This document shows, piece after piece, positions 42,410 through 53,400 of a stretch of DNA of 64,000 bases. The position numbers were made by a program, and so were the translations under genes. A model generated the notes under the pieces. It was not told the origin of the DNA and did not search any database. It worked only from the letters and a program-made list of their open reading frames with translations. The number at the start of each line of letters is the position of its first letter. Within the stretch, counting starts at the first letter, position 1. The stretch spans positions 1 to 64,000 of the forward strand of contig JAEYMU010000043.1 in the NCBI GenBank assembly GCA_023407175.1. The letters run 5' to 3'. This stretch comes from Bacillota bacterium. Its GTDB lineage: Bacteria > Bacillota_A > Clostridia > Lachnospirales > Lachnospiraceae.

Positions 42410-44263
42410 ATGAAGAATAGATATTTACTTCTTCCGATCATATTGCTGATAATGCTTTTATCCACCGGCTGTCAGTCTAATCAGAATATCCGGTCTGCCA
42501 GTAAGGGTTATCTGGATTTATCCCAGGTTGATTTTAACAGGGAAATTGTTGTTCTGAATGGAAACTGGGAATTCTATTGGAAGCAGCTGCTTACCCCTCA
42601 CGATTTTAATTTTAACTTAATTCCCACCGGTTATTACAATGTTGATATGCCCTGGAGCTCCTATCCGGACCTTAAGCTGCCCTCGAAGGGCTATGCCACA
42701 TACCGGCTTATTCTTAAGATGGATGATAAAAAGCATCTGCTGAATCTGCGTCTTTCCTCCATTTATTCCGAATACAGATTATGGATCAACGGTAAGCTGT
42801 TTGAAAATAACATTAGTGATGTAACCCATCCGGCCCGGTATATGCATCACTCCTCCTATGATTTTACATATCAGGGGGATCAGCTTGAAATCATATTTCA
42901 AATAAAAAACGATAACCATATATTCACCGGCGTCAGCCAACAGGTAGAGCTGGGCGATTCAACCAAAATGCATCTGCTTCAGACCTTCTTTTTCTCCGTT
43001 GACTTTCTGCTCGCAGCCATCTGTCTTTATGCCGGGCTTTATAATTTATACATTTATTTTCAAAGCAAACGGACTTTGAATTGGTATTTCTATTTTGGCA
43101 TTCTTTGTTTGATTATTTTCCTCCGTACCCTGGTTACAAACGAAACCATCCTCATGGAGGCTATCCCGGATCTCCCCTATCATTTAGGATTGAAGCTTTC
43201 AACGCTGACGCTTCCCTGCAGTCTTATCGTTTTACTGCTCAATGTCCGGATAATCTACCGCAATTATATCCCAAGGAGGCTGATTTTTTTCTTCCTTATG
43301 CTGCATACTGCCTATGCCGCGATTATTCTGCTAGGTAATACCTATCAGTTTTCCACTCTTCTCGTACCCTATCTGATTACGATTTTTCTCACTTTAATGC
43401 TCGGCATCTACTATGCAATTAAAATGCTGCTTAGCGAGCGTAATTTAAAAAATATATTCTTTCTGCCCTCCCTGCTGCTATTATTATCAGGGGCTGTTTT
43501 CGATACCCTGGTTTATCTGAATCTGGTATCCGGCCGGTCAATTCTATCCTTTGATCTGACCCTGTTCATTCTAATCAATACCGTATTTATGGGCATATAT
43601 TATAGGACCAATCTCCGCAATATTGATAAGCTTTCCCAAACCCTGGGACAATCCCTGCAAAAGCTCGACACCACCCAGTCTGCCTTTTATACAGCACAGC
43701 TAAAGCAGGATTTTATATTGGATGCCCTAACCACAATTTCAGAGGCCTGCAGATATAATCCAAGGGAAGCCGAAAAGCTGATTCACTATTTATCCAAATT
43801 CCTGCGGTGCACCCTAAGTCTTGATAATTTGAAAAACCTTGTGACGCTGGAAAAGGAGCTGGAGCTTGTAACATCTTTTTATAATATCCTGCTCTATAAA
43901 TACCGTAATCTGCAGATTGATTTTGATATGGAAGACCATCTACTAATGTTTCAGCTTCCTCCGCTTATTCTTCATCCTCTGTTGGAAGCCTGTATTATGA
44001 TCGCAGCTCCCGAAAAAAACAATATATATTTGAAATTGAGTATTCAGCAAACGAAAGAGGCGGTTACATTTACCATTGATGACAACCAAAGTATTGGTTT
44101 GGAGAAGCTCTCCCCGCTTCTTTCATCCAAAAACATACAGGCTGACAGCAGCCTGTATCATATTCATATGAGGCTGCTTCGAATCTACGGGCATGGGCTG
44201 TTGCTGGAACGCAGCGAAGACAATCATACGGTGATACGATTTAATATACCGGTATCCACTTAA
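42410..44263 (+). CDS. Paralogous pseudo-histidine kinase (7TM receptor type)
   Basis: 617 residues, same layout as the preceding gene: lipobox (LLSTGC), GNWEFYW extracellular domain, seven helices and a LytS-like cytoplasmic region. The H-box reads LKQDFILDAL, with Asp434 instead of His; the N-box Asn is Ala527 (LLEACIM), and the G-box is reduced to DDNQSIGL. It is therefore predicted to lack autokinase activity. It could modulate the upstream kinase as a heterodimer partner or ligand sensor. The reading frame is intact throughout, so it is not a broken gene. Confidence 0.88.
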   Translation: MKNRYLLLPIILLIMLLSTGCQSNQNIRSASKGYLDLSQVDFNREIVVLNGNWEFYWKQLLTPHDFNFNLIPTGYYNVDMPWSSYPDLKLPSKGYATYRLILKMDDKKHLLNLRLSSIYSEYRLWINGKLFENNISDVTHPARYMHHSSYDFTYQGDQLEIIFQIKNDNHIFTGVSQQVELGDSTKMHLLQTFFFSVDFLLAAICLYAGLYNLYIYFQSKRTLNWYFYFGILCLIIFLRTLVTNETILMEAIPDLPYHLGLKLSTLTLPCSLIVLLLNVRIIYRNYIPRRLIFFFLMLHTAYAAIILLGNTYQFSTLLVPYLITIFLTLMLGIYYAIKMLLSERNLKNIFFLPSLLLLLSGAVFDTLVYLNLVSGRSILSFDLTLFILINTVFMGIYYRTNLRNIDKLSQTLGQSLQKLDTTQSAFYTAQLKQDFILDALTTISEACRYNPREAEKLIHYLSKFLRCTLSLDNLKNLVTLEKELELVTSFYNILLYKYRNLQIDFDMEDHLLMFQLPPLILHPLLEACIMIAAPEKNNIYLKLSIQQTKEAVTFTIDDNQSIGLEKLSPLLSSKNIQADSSLYHIHMRLLRIYGHGLLLERSEDNHTVIRFNIPVST

Positions 44264-44326
44264 GGCAGCTATGGGTGTGGCAGCCTCCATTTCTAACGTG
44301 TAAAAGTAGCAATCAGCTGCATATAA

Positions 44327-44373
44327 AAATGGTATATTACATCATCCGATTGGAATTCTGTAATATACCATTT
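44327..44373. terminator. Bidirectional terminator between kinase pair and wall hydrolase
   Basis: AAATGGTATATTACA (44327-44341) and TGTAATATACCATTT (44359-44373) are a perfect 15-bp inverted repeat between convergent genes. It is AT-rich, with short T-rich tails on both strands. Confidence 0.7.
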
Positions 44374-44398
44374 ATGATCGATTTTCTATTATCCGGGA

Positions 44399-45478
44399 TT
44401 AATCACTGATATATCTTACATACTTAACTGGTGATCTGTAATACATATTGGAAATCTTAATACCGTCTCTTCGATTGCTTGCATGAATTACCTGACCGTT
44501 ACCAATGTACATAGCTACATGATTAATGTAACTGGAGCTTCCGTAGAATACCAGATCACCCGGCTTTAACTGGGAAGCAGATATTGTTGTTCCACTGGCT
44601 GCCTGACTTCTGGAGGTACGCGGTATGGAGTAGCCTAATTTTCTGTACAGAGCCTGTGTAAAGCCTGAACAGTCAACACCGCCGCCCAAAGTGGTTCCAC
44701 CCCAGACATAGGCCTCACCCAGATGATCCTTTGCCATATTAACTAAATTAACTCGGCGGCTGGATACACCACTGCCATACTGTAATTCTTCAATTGTTAC
44801 TGCATGGATTAACTGGAAGGAAATTTCTACATATTCCTTTGCGACATAAGCAACGGAGCCTTCCTCCGTATCACTGTCGATGCTTACCTTAACCCAGGTA
44901 CCGTGCTCTGAATCCTCTGTTGTAACAGAAGAATCCAAAACAATTAACTCCTCGCCCTTGGCAATACGGTCAACGATACTGGAATCCGTCGAAGCCTTAT
45001 CTCTTACATTCAGTCCGTCGGTATTGGCGGTTGCCACATAGCTTCCAACTTCCTTCGCCAGCTTGAGTGCTGCCGTACCTGTAATTAAATAGCTGCTCTT
45101 TACATAGCCTTCAATTGATCCCGATGCTGTCTTCGCTTTAATCTTCGTCCAGCCATCTTCCTCTTCAATTATTTCACAGCCGCCATTGTTAGGCAGCTTG
45201 CCAACGATCTTATAATCGGTTCCGGGTCCCTTGCGGATCAACAGATTGGATTCCTTATCCACATCGGCAATACCGATATTATTGTATCCTGGAATTGGCG
45301 TTTCCTCTGATGATAAACTGATTGTTGCTATCTCACTGGATGTACTCTTGCTGCTGGAGTCCTTATCAAATATGAAACCCGCAACACCTTCTTCATATGC
45401 ATACACAGGTTTCGGATTCGCGGCCAACACGAATGCCCCTGCTACACAAACCAAAGAAATTTTCAATAGCTTCTTCAT
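44399..45478 (-). CDS. Secreted SH3-domain NlpC/P60 peptidoglycan hydrolase
   Basis: 359 residues: signal peptide (SLVCVAGAFVLAANPKPVYA), two bacterial SH3 domains (LLIRKGPGTDYKIVGKLP; LNVRDKASTDSSIVDRI) and a C-terminal NlpC/P60 domain with catalytic Cys in GGVDCSGFTQALY and His in YINHVAMYIG. It would cleave D-Glu-meso-diaminopimelate type bonds in stem peptides, in wall turnover, separation or sporulation. A perfect sigma-A promoter lies upstream. Confidence 0.95.
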   Translation of the reverse strand: MKKLLKISLVCVAGAFVLAANPKPVYAYEEGVAGFIFDKDSSSKSTSSEIATISLSSEETPIPGYNNIGIADVDKESNLLIRKGPGTDYKIVGKLPNNGGCEIIEEEDGWTKIKAKTASGSIEGYVKSSYLITGTAALKLAKEVGSYVATANTDGLNVRDKASTDSSIVDRIAKGEELIVLDSSVTTEDSEHGTWVKVSIDSDTEEGSVAYVAKEYVEISFQLIHAVTIEELQYGSGVSSRRVNLVNMAKDHLGEAYVWGGTTLGGGVDCSGFTQALYRKLGYSIPRTSRSQAASGTTISASQLKPGDLVFYGSSSYINHVAMYIGNGQVIHASNRRDGIKISNMYYRSPVKYVRYISD

Positions 45479-45629
45479 CGTACATCCTCCATCTACTTTC
45501 TTGTCAAACCAACATGCTATGCTGTTTCCCCCATATATAAATGAGAAGTTACAAGATGTAATTGCTTTCTCTGCCGGAACTGAATTGTTACATTAATTAT
45601 TACGCAATTGTTAAATGTATTACGTGATT

Positions 45630-45658
45630 ATTATACCAAACAGTAGAAATATTGTCAA
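45630..45658 (-). promoter_or_regulatory. Consensus sigma-A promoter of the NlpC/P60 gene
   Basis: On the minus strand TTGACA (45658-45653), a 17-base spacer and TATAAT (45635-45630) match consensus exactly, with a leader of about 145 bases before the start codon. The leader has no recognised riboswitch. Confidence 0.9.
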
Positions 45659-45720
45659 CTGTGTGTCATAATTATTTTAAAAATTAGTCAATTATAACAA
45701 ATACTGGACAAAAGGCCTAT

Positions 45721-45770
45721 AAAAAGGCTGTCACAGCTCATTTTACACTATGAGCGGGACAGCTTTTTTA
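45721..45770 (-). terminator. Terminator of spoIVA
   Basis: On the minus strand AAAAAGCTGTC..GCTCAT pairs with ATGAGC..GACAGC and runs into CTTTTT, just after the spoIVA stop codon at 45779. Confidence 0.88.
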
Positions 45771-45778
45771 ACAATTTA

Positions 45779-47257
45779 TTAAATTATAATACAAACCAAA
45801 CCACCGTTGCTGTCGTTAATAATTCTCTGCATGGTATCCTGGAGCTTCAGCTGGCTTTCATCCGTCAGCTTGCTTATCTTTGAATTAATTCCGTCATCCA
45901 CTAACTGGCGGACGGATTTTCCGAAAATATTAGTCTCCCAGATTCCCTCCGGATTTTCCTTTGCATTGGTATTAATATAGTTGATTAAATCCTTTGCCTG
46001 TTCCTCAGTACCGACAATCGGAGCAACCTCAGTCAGAATATCCGCTTTGATCATATGAATGGAGGGAGCTGTGGCCTTGATTTTAACTCCGTATTTATTG
46101 CCATGCTTCATTATCTCAGGTTCTTCTATTCTGATCTCATCCTTTAACGGTGATACAATGCCATAGCCCTTCGCCCTGACCTGATCTGTGGCATAGGATA
46201 CCTTTTCAAATTCGGTTTTTCTGGCGGACAAATCCTTAAGGGTCGAGATCAGCTGATACTCTCCGGTAATCGGTACACCGATCAGGTCACTTAGGATTTT
46301 ATAATAATACATATCATCAAAATCAACATTTACCTGGACGGTTCCGTCCTGCATGTTCAGCTTATCCAGCTTGAACCGCTTGACATATTCGCTGTCGGTG
46401 CTTAAATTCTGCGGGTTGGCATCCTTTACCTGGGTTATGTTGTGAAAGAGCTCCTTTACCGACTTGATCAAATCAAGCTTAAGCCAGTGGTCAGACGGAA
46501 GTATCTCCGCCCATTTCGGCATGTAGAAATCCATCTCGGTGATCGGGAATACCGATAGAACATTCTCCATAATTCTTGTAATATCATCCTTTTTGAGCTG
46601 CTCCGCATTTACCGGCATAACCGGTACGTCATAATCCTGGGACATATCCTCTGCGATCCGGATTGTTTCGGCAGAATATGGCTTACTGGTATTGAGCAGT
46701 ACAATAAAGGGCTTGCCGAGCTGCTTTAACTCATAGATTGTCTTTTCCTCCGGCGTCCGGTAGCTTTCTCTTGGCAATTCCCCAAAGCTTCCGTCAGTGG
46801 TTACAACAATTCCGATGGTGGAATGGTCGTTAATTACCTTTCTCGTTCCAATTTCCGCGGCCTGTGTAAAGGGTATTTCATGCTCATACCAGGGGGTCTT
46901 TACCATCCTTTCGTGCTGATTTTCCACATGACCGGCAGCTCCGTCCACCATATAGCCCACACAGTCAATCAGACGAATCTTTACCTTTGTCTCGTCATTG
47001 AATGCAATTTCGGCAGCTTCCTTTGGTATAAACTTCGGCTCAGTGGTCATGATGGTTCTTCCTGCCGCAGCCTGGGGCAATTCATCAATAGCCCGTTCCC
47101 TGCTGTGGACATCCTCTATACCAGGGATCACCAAGAGATCCATGAATCTCTTAATAAAGGTTGACTTACCTGTTCTGACCGGCCCAACCACACCTATGTA
47201 TATTTCACCGCCTGTCCTAGCCTGAATATCATTATAAACATCAAACTGCCCTAACAT
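45779..47257 (-). CDS. spoIVA: Stage IV sporulation protein A, spore coat morphogenetic ATPase
   Basis: 492 residues with P-loop GPVRTGKST near the N-terminus, MTTEPKFIP, and C-terminal KNEGG-type region (NSNGGLVCIII). SpoIVA polymerises around the forespore and forms the basement layer of the coat. Its presence shows that the organism belongs to an endospore-forming lineage. A weak sigma-E-like promoter is seen upstream. Confidence 0.97.
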   Translation of the reverse strand: MLGQFDVYNDIQARTGGEIYIGVVGPVRTGKSTFIKRFMDLLVIPGIEDVHSRERAIDELPQAAAGRTIMTTEPKFIPKEAAEIAFNDETKVKIRLIDCVGYMVDGAAGHVENQHERMVKTPWYEHEIPFTQAAEIGTRKVINDHSTIGIVVTTDGSFGELPRESYRTPEEKTIYELKQLGKPFIVLLNTSKPYSAETIRIAEDMSQDYDVPVMPVNAEQLKKDDITRIMENVLSVFPITEMDFYMPKWAEILPSDHWLKLDLIKSVKELFHNITQVKDANPQNLSTDSEYVKRFKLDKLNMQDGTVQVNVDFDDMYYYKILSDLIGVPITGEYQLISTLKDLSARKTEFEKVSYATDQVRAKGYGIVSPLKDEIRIEEPEIMKHGNKYGVKIKATAPSIHMIKADILTEVAPIVGTEEQAKDLINYINTNAKENPEGIWETNIFGKSVRQLVDDGINSKISKLTDESQLKLQDTMQRIINDSNGGLVCIII

Positions 47258-47284
47258 ATAGAACCCTCCTTATGGTTATAGTTA

Positions 47285-47314
47285 AAGATATGCGGGGCTG
47301 TTTCATTCTATGAT
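47285..47314 (-). promoter_or_regulatory. Candidate sigma-E promoter of spoIVA
   Basis: On the minus strand ATCATA and CATATCTT with 16 bases between resemble sigma-E elements (ATA-type -35, CATAnnnT -10). The family expectation that spoIVA is sigma-E-dependent supports it, but the match is partial. Confidence 0.3.
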
Positions 47315-47349
47315 ATGTGTTATGATACTTGTTTTATTTGTTTTCGAAT

Positions 47350-47396
47350 AAAAAACACAGGCGGTACAGCTTGTAAGCACCTGTACCGCCTATGTT
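47350..47396 (-). terminator. Terminator of the giant adhesin gene
   Basis: AACATAGGCGGTACAG pairs with CTGTACCGCCTGTGTT on the minus strand (one G:T pair) and is followed by TTTTTTATT. It lies 27 bases after the adhesin stop codon. Confidence 0.95.
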
Positions 47397-47422
47397 TTTA
47401 CTTTCTCTAGCTATTTTTACTA

Positions 47423-50400
47423 TTACCCTTTTCTCGCCCGCTTTACGGCCCTTCTTCCTGATATCAGGAGACCGCTAACACTTAGTAATGCCAGAAATGC
47501 ATAAGCATAAACTGTGGCTTCGGTTTTCTCTCCGGTTTTCGGCGCTTCTGTTACGGCACCGCCCTCTTTCACCATTTCAAAATTAAATTTCACGATTTCT
47601 TCTTCCACAGAAATGGTTGGACTGGTAAATATCTCATAGCCATCCTTTACGGCTACAATATAATAATCCGTATATGGGAAAACCATGTAAGCATATTTTC
47701 CGTAAATATCCGAGGTCTGGGGATTGGCATTGTCAAAGGGTTCAAAGCCTTCGATCAGCGGCAGCTCTACTAAAGTTCCCGGCAGCCTGCCTGCCTCCCG
47801 GTTTCTCTTGGTATCTGCATAATACAGCTTCACTTCCACACCGGAAAGTGCTTCCCCCGTTACTGCATCCGTTATGATACCATAGGGGTCAATCAAGGTT
47901 GAGCTTAGGTTCATTTCACCATCTTCACTGATACTCACCGTCATGGTTCCCACGATGATCTGTTCTCCGTCCGGCAGAGTGTATTTTACCTTAAGCACAT
48001 AGTCCTTACCCGGCTCCAGGCCGTCGATGCTGTAGATCCCCTTATCGTTTTCACCATTGAAGACCTCGGTACTGACATCGGAGGACAGCAGCTTATTACC
48101 GTTATAGATATCTACTGTAAAGGCGGAATAATCCTGGAACAGCGTCTTGGAACCGTCTGTCTTAACCAAAAGTATCATCCCCGCGGCTGTTTCTTCGGCA
48201 ATATACTCCTCCTTGCCATCTCCTGTTACCTCACCGACCTGACTGTCCTGGGTAAAGGTTACCAGCTTTGTTTCCTCATTGATTTTTACGGGCTTTGTTA
48301 TTTTTATGGTGTAATTGGTATTTCCCTTCGGTACGGCAATCTTGTATTTTCCGTCCTTGCCGGTGGTCATAGCCGCCGTGAAATCAGTTGCTCCGTCGCC
48401 ATCAAAATCCTTTGATACCTCAACGACTGCTCCTTCAATCGGCTTCCCTGTCTCATTGTCATATACCACTCCAACGATTGCTCCCGGCTCGAAGGTGATT
48501 ACGATCTGACTGCTTGCGGAAAGGTTTCTCTCCTTATCCTCCACGGTAACGGTTACCGGGATCGAGATACTGGTGTCGCTTTCAAGTTTTGAAGATTGGA
48601 ATACCTTGAAAGCCATGCCGTCCGCATCGGTGACTCCTGTATTTCCGCCAATAAAGGTTCCATAGGTGGCAGTATAGCTTACCGATACTCCGGTCAGCGG
48701 CTTGTTATTCTTATCCCGAACGGTTACCGTTAAGGTTGTGGAATCTTTACCATCCGCGATGATGCTGGTTGGATTGGCGGTAAGGCTGATGGTGAAGTCC
48801 ACCAATTCCGCATCCTTCTCCATCGTAGCATTGCCTTCACCATCGTCAGATACAACAATTTGAATTTTCTGGTCACTGTATTTGCTGCTGGTGATGGTCA
48901 TCGTGTAGGTACCGATTTTAACATTGTCAATCTGGTATCTACCACTGGAATCTGTGGTTGCCGAATAGGTATTTCCAGAAATGCCGGTTAGTACAATCTT
49001 AGCACCCGCAATTATTTTGCCAGTTTCCCTGTCAGTTATAACACCCTTCAAAGTTACAGTTCCCGTTACGGTTATCTGAACGGTTGTTGTGGCTGCTCCG
49101 CCCTTTCCATCCTCTGCAAGGATTTGGAAGCTGTCCGTACCGCTATAATCCTTGGCAGGTGTATACACCCATCGACCGGTGGAAGCTTCTATCGTTACGG
49201 TCCCATGGGCGGGCTGTCCGGCTTTGTAGCTTATGGTATCACCATCAACATCCGTCGCACTTACGCTTCCGCTTACCTTGGTATTAGATGTTGTTTTTGC
49301 ACTGTATTCCTTCTGCATTACCGGGTCATCATTCACAGGAAGAACCTCAATGCTTACCACAGCGCTGTCGGAGAATAATGCTCCGTCCGATACCCGATAG
49401 GTAAAGCTGTCTTTTCCGTTGTAATTTTCCTCCGGAGTATAGGTAAAGCTTCCGTCTGAATTAATTATGAGAGTGCCATGACCTACACCGGATACCTGCT
49501 GATACTGTATATTTCCTTCCACATCGCTTCCGGTCAGCTTTCCGCTTACCGAAGTGTCCTCTTTTGTAGTGACTGATATGCCTCCGTTTGTCTGTCCGGC
49601 CTCAGAACCTCCTCCGGCTACCGGCGCATCATTTACTGAAATAACTGTGATGCTGATAGTTGCTATATTGGAATAGGCCATTCCGTCATAGATTTTGAAG
49701 GTAAAGCTATCATTTCCGTAATAATCCTTGTAGGGCACATAGGTATATTGACCGTCTGGCGTCACAGTTACCTTCCCGTGAACCGGTGCTGTTACCAGCA
49801 CATAGCTTAAGGTATCCTCTGTATCAGTATCATTTCCAATTAATTGTCCAGACTTACTGGTGTCTTCATTCGTAATAAGACTTCCGTCCTCCGCAGTCGG
49901 TTCATCATTTGTAATATTTACCGTTATAATTACCTTTGCCTGGGGTGCATATAGATAACCGTCATAGCCGGTCCAGCTAAAGCTTAGGGTACCGTGCCAA
50001 TTCTTGTCAGGCTGTAGGCTAAGTCCGCCCAGCTGGCTTACGGAAAGCTCCGCATTCAAGCTTACCGGACTTCCATCCAATAATAATACGGCATTTGTCG
50101 GAAGGCTTAATATCTTTATCTTTGTTAAGCTATCCTGATCTGCATCGTTATAATGGCTGGTAAAGTCATTTGCAGTAAATGCAAGCCGGGTATCCTCATC
50201 TACACTCTTTATTATATCTGTTACAACCGGAGCCGTATTCTCCACCAGTTTCCAATCCGAATAGGCAATTGTGACCGGATTTCCGATACCTACTCCATTA
50301 TCCGTTGCAGTTACCACCAGACGGATGTATTTATGGGCCTGGGCAAAGGTTGGTATAAAGCTTAGTCCGGTTGCCCCATAGATATCATGGGTTCCCGTTC

Positions 50401-53400
50401 CGCTTGCATCCTCGGCAACCTGCCATTGATAGGTATAGGTAATAACCGATTCTGCTTCTCCCCCAGGGGAGGTATCCGTCGTGTCATTCCAGCTTCCATT
50501 GTCCGGGGTTACCGGAACAGTAACCCATACGTTTCCGCCATAGGCCGGAGGAAATGTATTAACCGGAGCATCATTGACCGGATTGACTGTTATGCTTACG
50601 GTTTTATCTGTGGAATACAGGCTTCCGTCACTTGTACGGAAGGTAAAGCTGTCCTCTCCGTAATAATCCTTGGCCGGGGTATACCGGTAGCTTCCGTCTG
50701 CATTGAGCAGCACACTGCCATGGGACGCATTGGTTACCAGCAGATAGCTTAAGGTGCTGCCTTCTACATCGCTTCCGGTCAGCTGTCCATCCTTCGCCGT
50801 ATCTTCATCCATAGTCAGGCTGGCGTTCTCCGCCTCCGGTGCATCATTGACCGGATGAACCGTTATCGTTACCATCTTATCTGCAGCAGCATATTCTCGT
50901 GCGTCATAACCGTTCCAGGTAAAGCTGTCGATCCCGTTCCAGTCCTTCTCAGGCAGATAGCTTAAGCTTTCCAGTTGCGCAGCGGTAATTACCTGACCGG
51001 CTGTTACACTGTTTTCCCCAAGCTTCAGGCTTCCATGTGCCGGCAGGCTTACAATCCTGATTGCAATCATAGGATCTGCATCCGCATCGCTATAGCCTCC
51101 GGTGAAGTCTGCTGCATGGAAGGTCAGAAGAAGGTCTTCCTCCGTTTCCTTATCAAAATCACTGGTTTCGGGCCTAGTGTTCTGTACCAGCCTCCAGGCC
51201 GAATATGCAACTGTTGATTTGTTCTCCGTTCCGATTCCATCATCCGTTGCCGTTACCACCAGGCGGATATATTGATGGGCCTGTACAGCGGAAAGTGTAA
51301 AATGTTCAGCGTTAGCACCTGAAATAAATTTAGCATCTGTTCCGTTTGCATTCGTTGCCACCTGCCACTGCCAGGTATAGGTAATATTTGTTGTTCCCGC
51401 ACCGGGTACTCCGGTGTCGGCCGTATCATTCCAGCTGCCTTCTCCTGCTGTCAGCACAGTACCTACTGTCATTGACCCACTGATTGAAGGTATTACTGTA
51501 TTGACCGGGGCATCATTCACCGGGTTTACCGTAATGGTTACTGTTTTCTCCAGGGAGGTAAGACTGCCGTCGCTTACCCGGAAGGTAAAGCTGTCACTTC
51601 CGTTATAGTTGACTGCAGGAGTATAGGTATAGCTTCCATCTGCATTCAGCACCACATTGCCGTGGGAGGCATTGGATATCAGCTCAAAGCTCAGTACAGT
51701 TCCTGCATCAATATCATTTCCTGACAACTGTCCGCCTTTCGCTGTATCCTCTTGCGTCGTTAAATCCGACTCATTGGCCGTTGGTGCGTCATTAACCGAA
51801 GTAACCCGGATCGTTATCTCCTTCGCTTCCTTTGCATATTCCATACCATCATAGCCGGTCCAGATAAGGTTATCGATCCCGTTCCAGTTTGTCTCTGGAA
51901 TATAGGTAAGTTCTCCAAGCTGTGCGACTGTTATCTCCTGGTTCAGGACCACAGCCGTATCACCAAGCTTCAGGGTACCATGTGCAGGAAGGCCGGTTAT
52001 TCTGACCTTCGTCATTGTATCCGCATCCGCATCGGTATAATGGCTGCTGAAATCAGTTGCCGTAAAATCAAGCTTACCGTCTTCATCCACTGTTTTAATA
52101 AAATTCATTACGGTAGGTGCTGTATTTTCCACCGGCTTCCATTCCGAATAGGCCACAGTGGCTTTCGTCCCTGTTCCGACCCCGTTATCCGTTGCCGTTA
52201 CCACAAGACGCACATATCTATGTGCTTGGGCAGCAGTTGGAGTAAAGGTTAAGGAATTTGCCCCCGGGATATCCTGAACTCCGGTTCCGTATGCATCCTC
52301 TGCTACCTGCCACTGCCAGCTATAGGTAATAGTTGAAGAGGAGCCCTCCTGTACCGAGGTGTCCGTCGTGTCATTCCAGCTTCCGTTACCTGCTGCAATC
52401 GGCTGCTCTACGACTACCGTCCCTCCAAATCCGGGAAGCACCGTATTGACCGGAGCATCATTCACCGGATTTACTGTAATGGTTACCGTCGCAGGTACCG
52501 AGGTCAGACTTCCGTCGTTTACCGTGAAGGTAAAGCTGTCATTTCCATAATAATCTGCAGCCGGTGTATAGGTGTAGCTTCCATCTGCATTCAAAGTTAC
52601 GCTTCCATGAGTAGCATTTGTTGCAAGCTGGTAGGTTAAAATGCTTCCCTCCACATCGCTTCCGCTAAGCTGCCCGCTCTTTGCTGTGTCCTCGTCGGTG
52701 GTTAATGTGGAAGTATCGGCGATGGGCGTATCATTTACCGGATTAATTGTAATAGTCACCGTTGCTGCTACGGAGGTCAGGCTTCCGTCACTTACTGTAA
52801 ACGTAAAGCTGTCGCTTCCATTGTAATTCAATGCTGGTGTGTAAATATAGCTTCCATCTGCATTCAGGGTTACACTTCCATGGCTGGCATTGGTTGCAAG
52901 CTGGTAGGTTAAGGTGCTTCCCTCCACATCGCTTCCCGTCAGCTGTCCATTCTTTGCCGTATCTTCATCGGTAGTCAGCGTAGACGCATTGGCTACCGGG
53001 ACATCATTCACAGGATTTACCGTGATCGTCACCGTTGCAGGGACGGAGGTCAGGCTTCCGTCGCTTACCGTGAAGGTGAAGCTATCACTTCCGTTATAAT
53101 TTGCAGCAGGTGTATAGGTGTAGCTTCCATCTGCATTCAGGACTACATTTCCATGAGTGGCATTCGTTACAAGCTGATAGGTTAGGGTGCTTCCCTCTAC
53201 ATCACTTCCCGTCAGCTGTCCATCCTTTGTCGTATCTTCATCGGTAGTCAGGGAAGAATTATTTGCAACCGGTGCATCATTCACTGGATTTACCGTGATC
53301 GTCACTGTTGCCGCTGTAGAGGTCAGACTTCCGTCACTTACCGTGAAGGTGAAGCTGTCACTTCCATTGTAATTGGCAGCTGGTGTATAGGTATAGCTTC

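Noticed and set aside
42410..44263. Pseudogene of the upstream kinase
   Set aside because: The 617-codon frame is intact, has its own ribosome site and keeps sensor and membrane parts; only catalytic residues changed.
45479..45629. c-di-AMP (ydaO-type) riboswitch ahead of the NlpC/P60 gene
   Set aside because: Such riboswitches often precede wall hydrolases, but none of the conserved core sequence is present in this leader.
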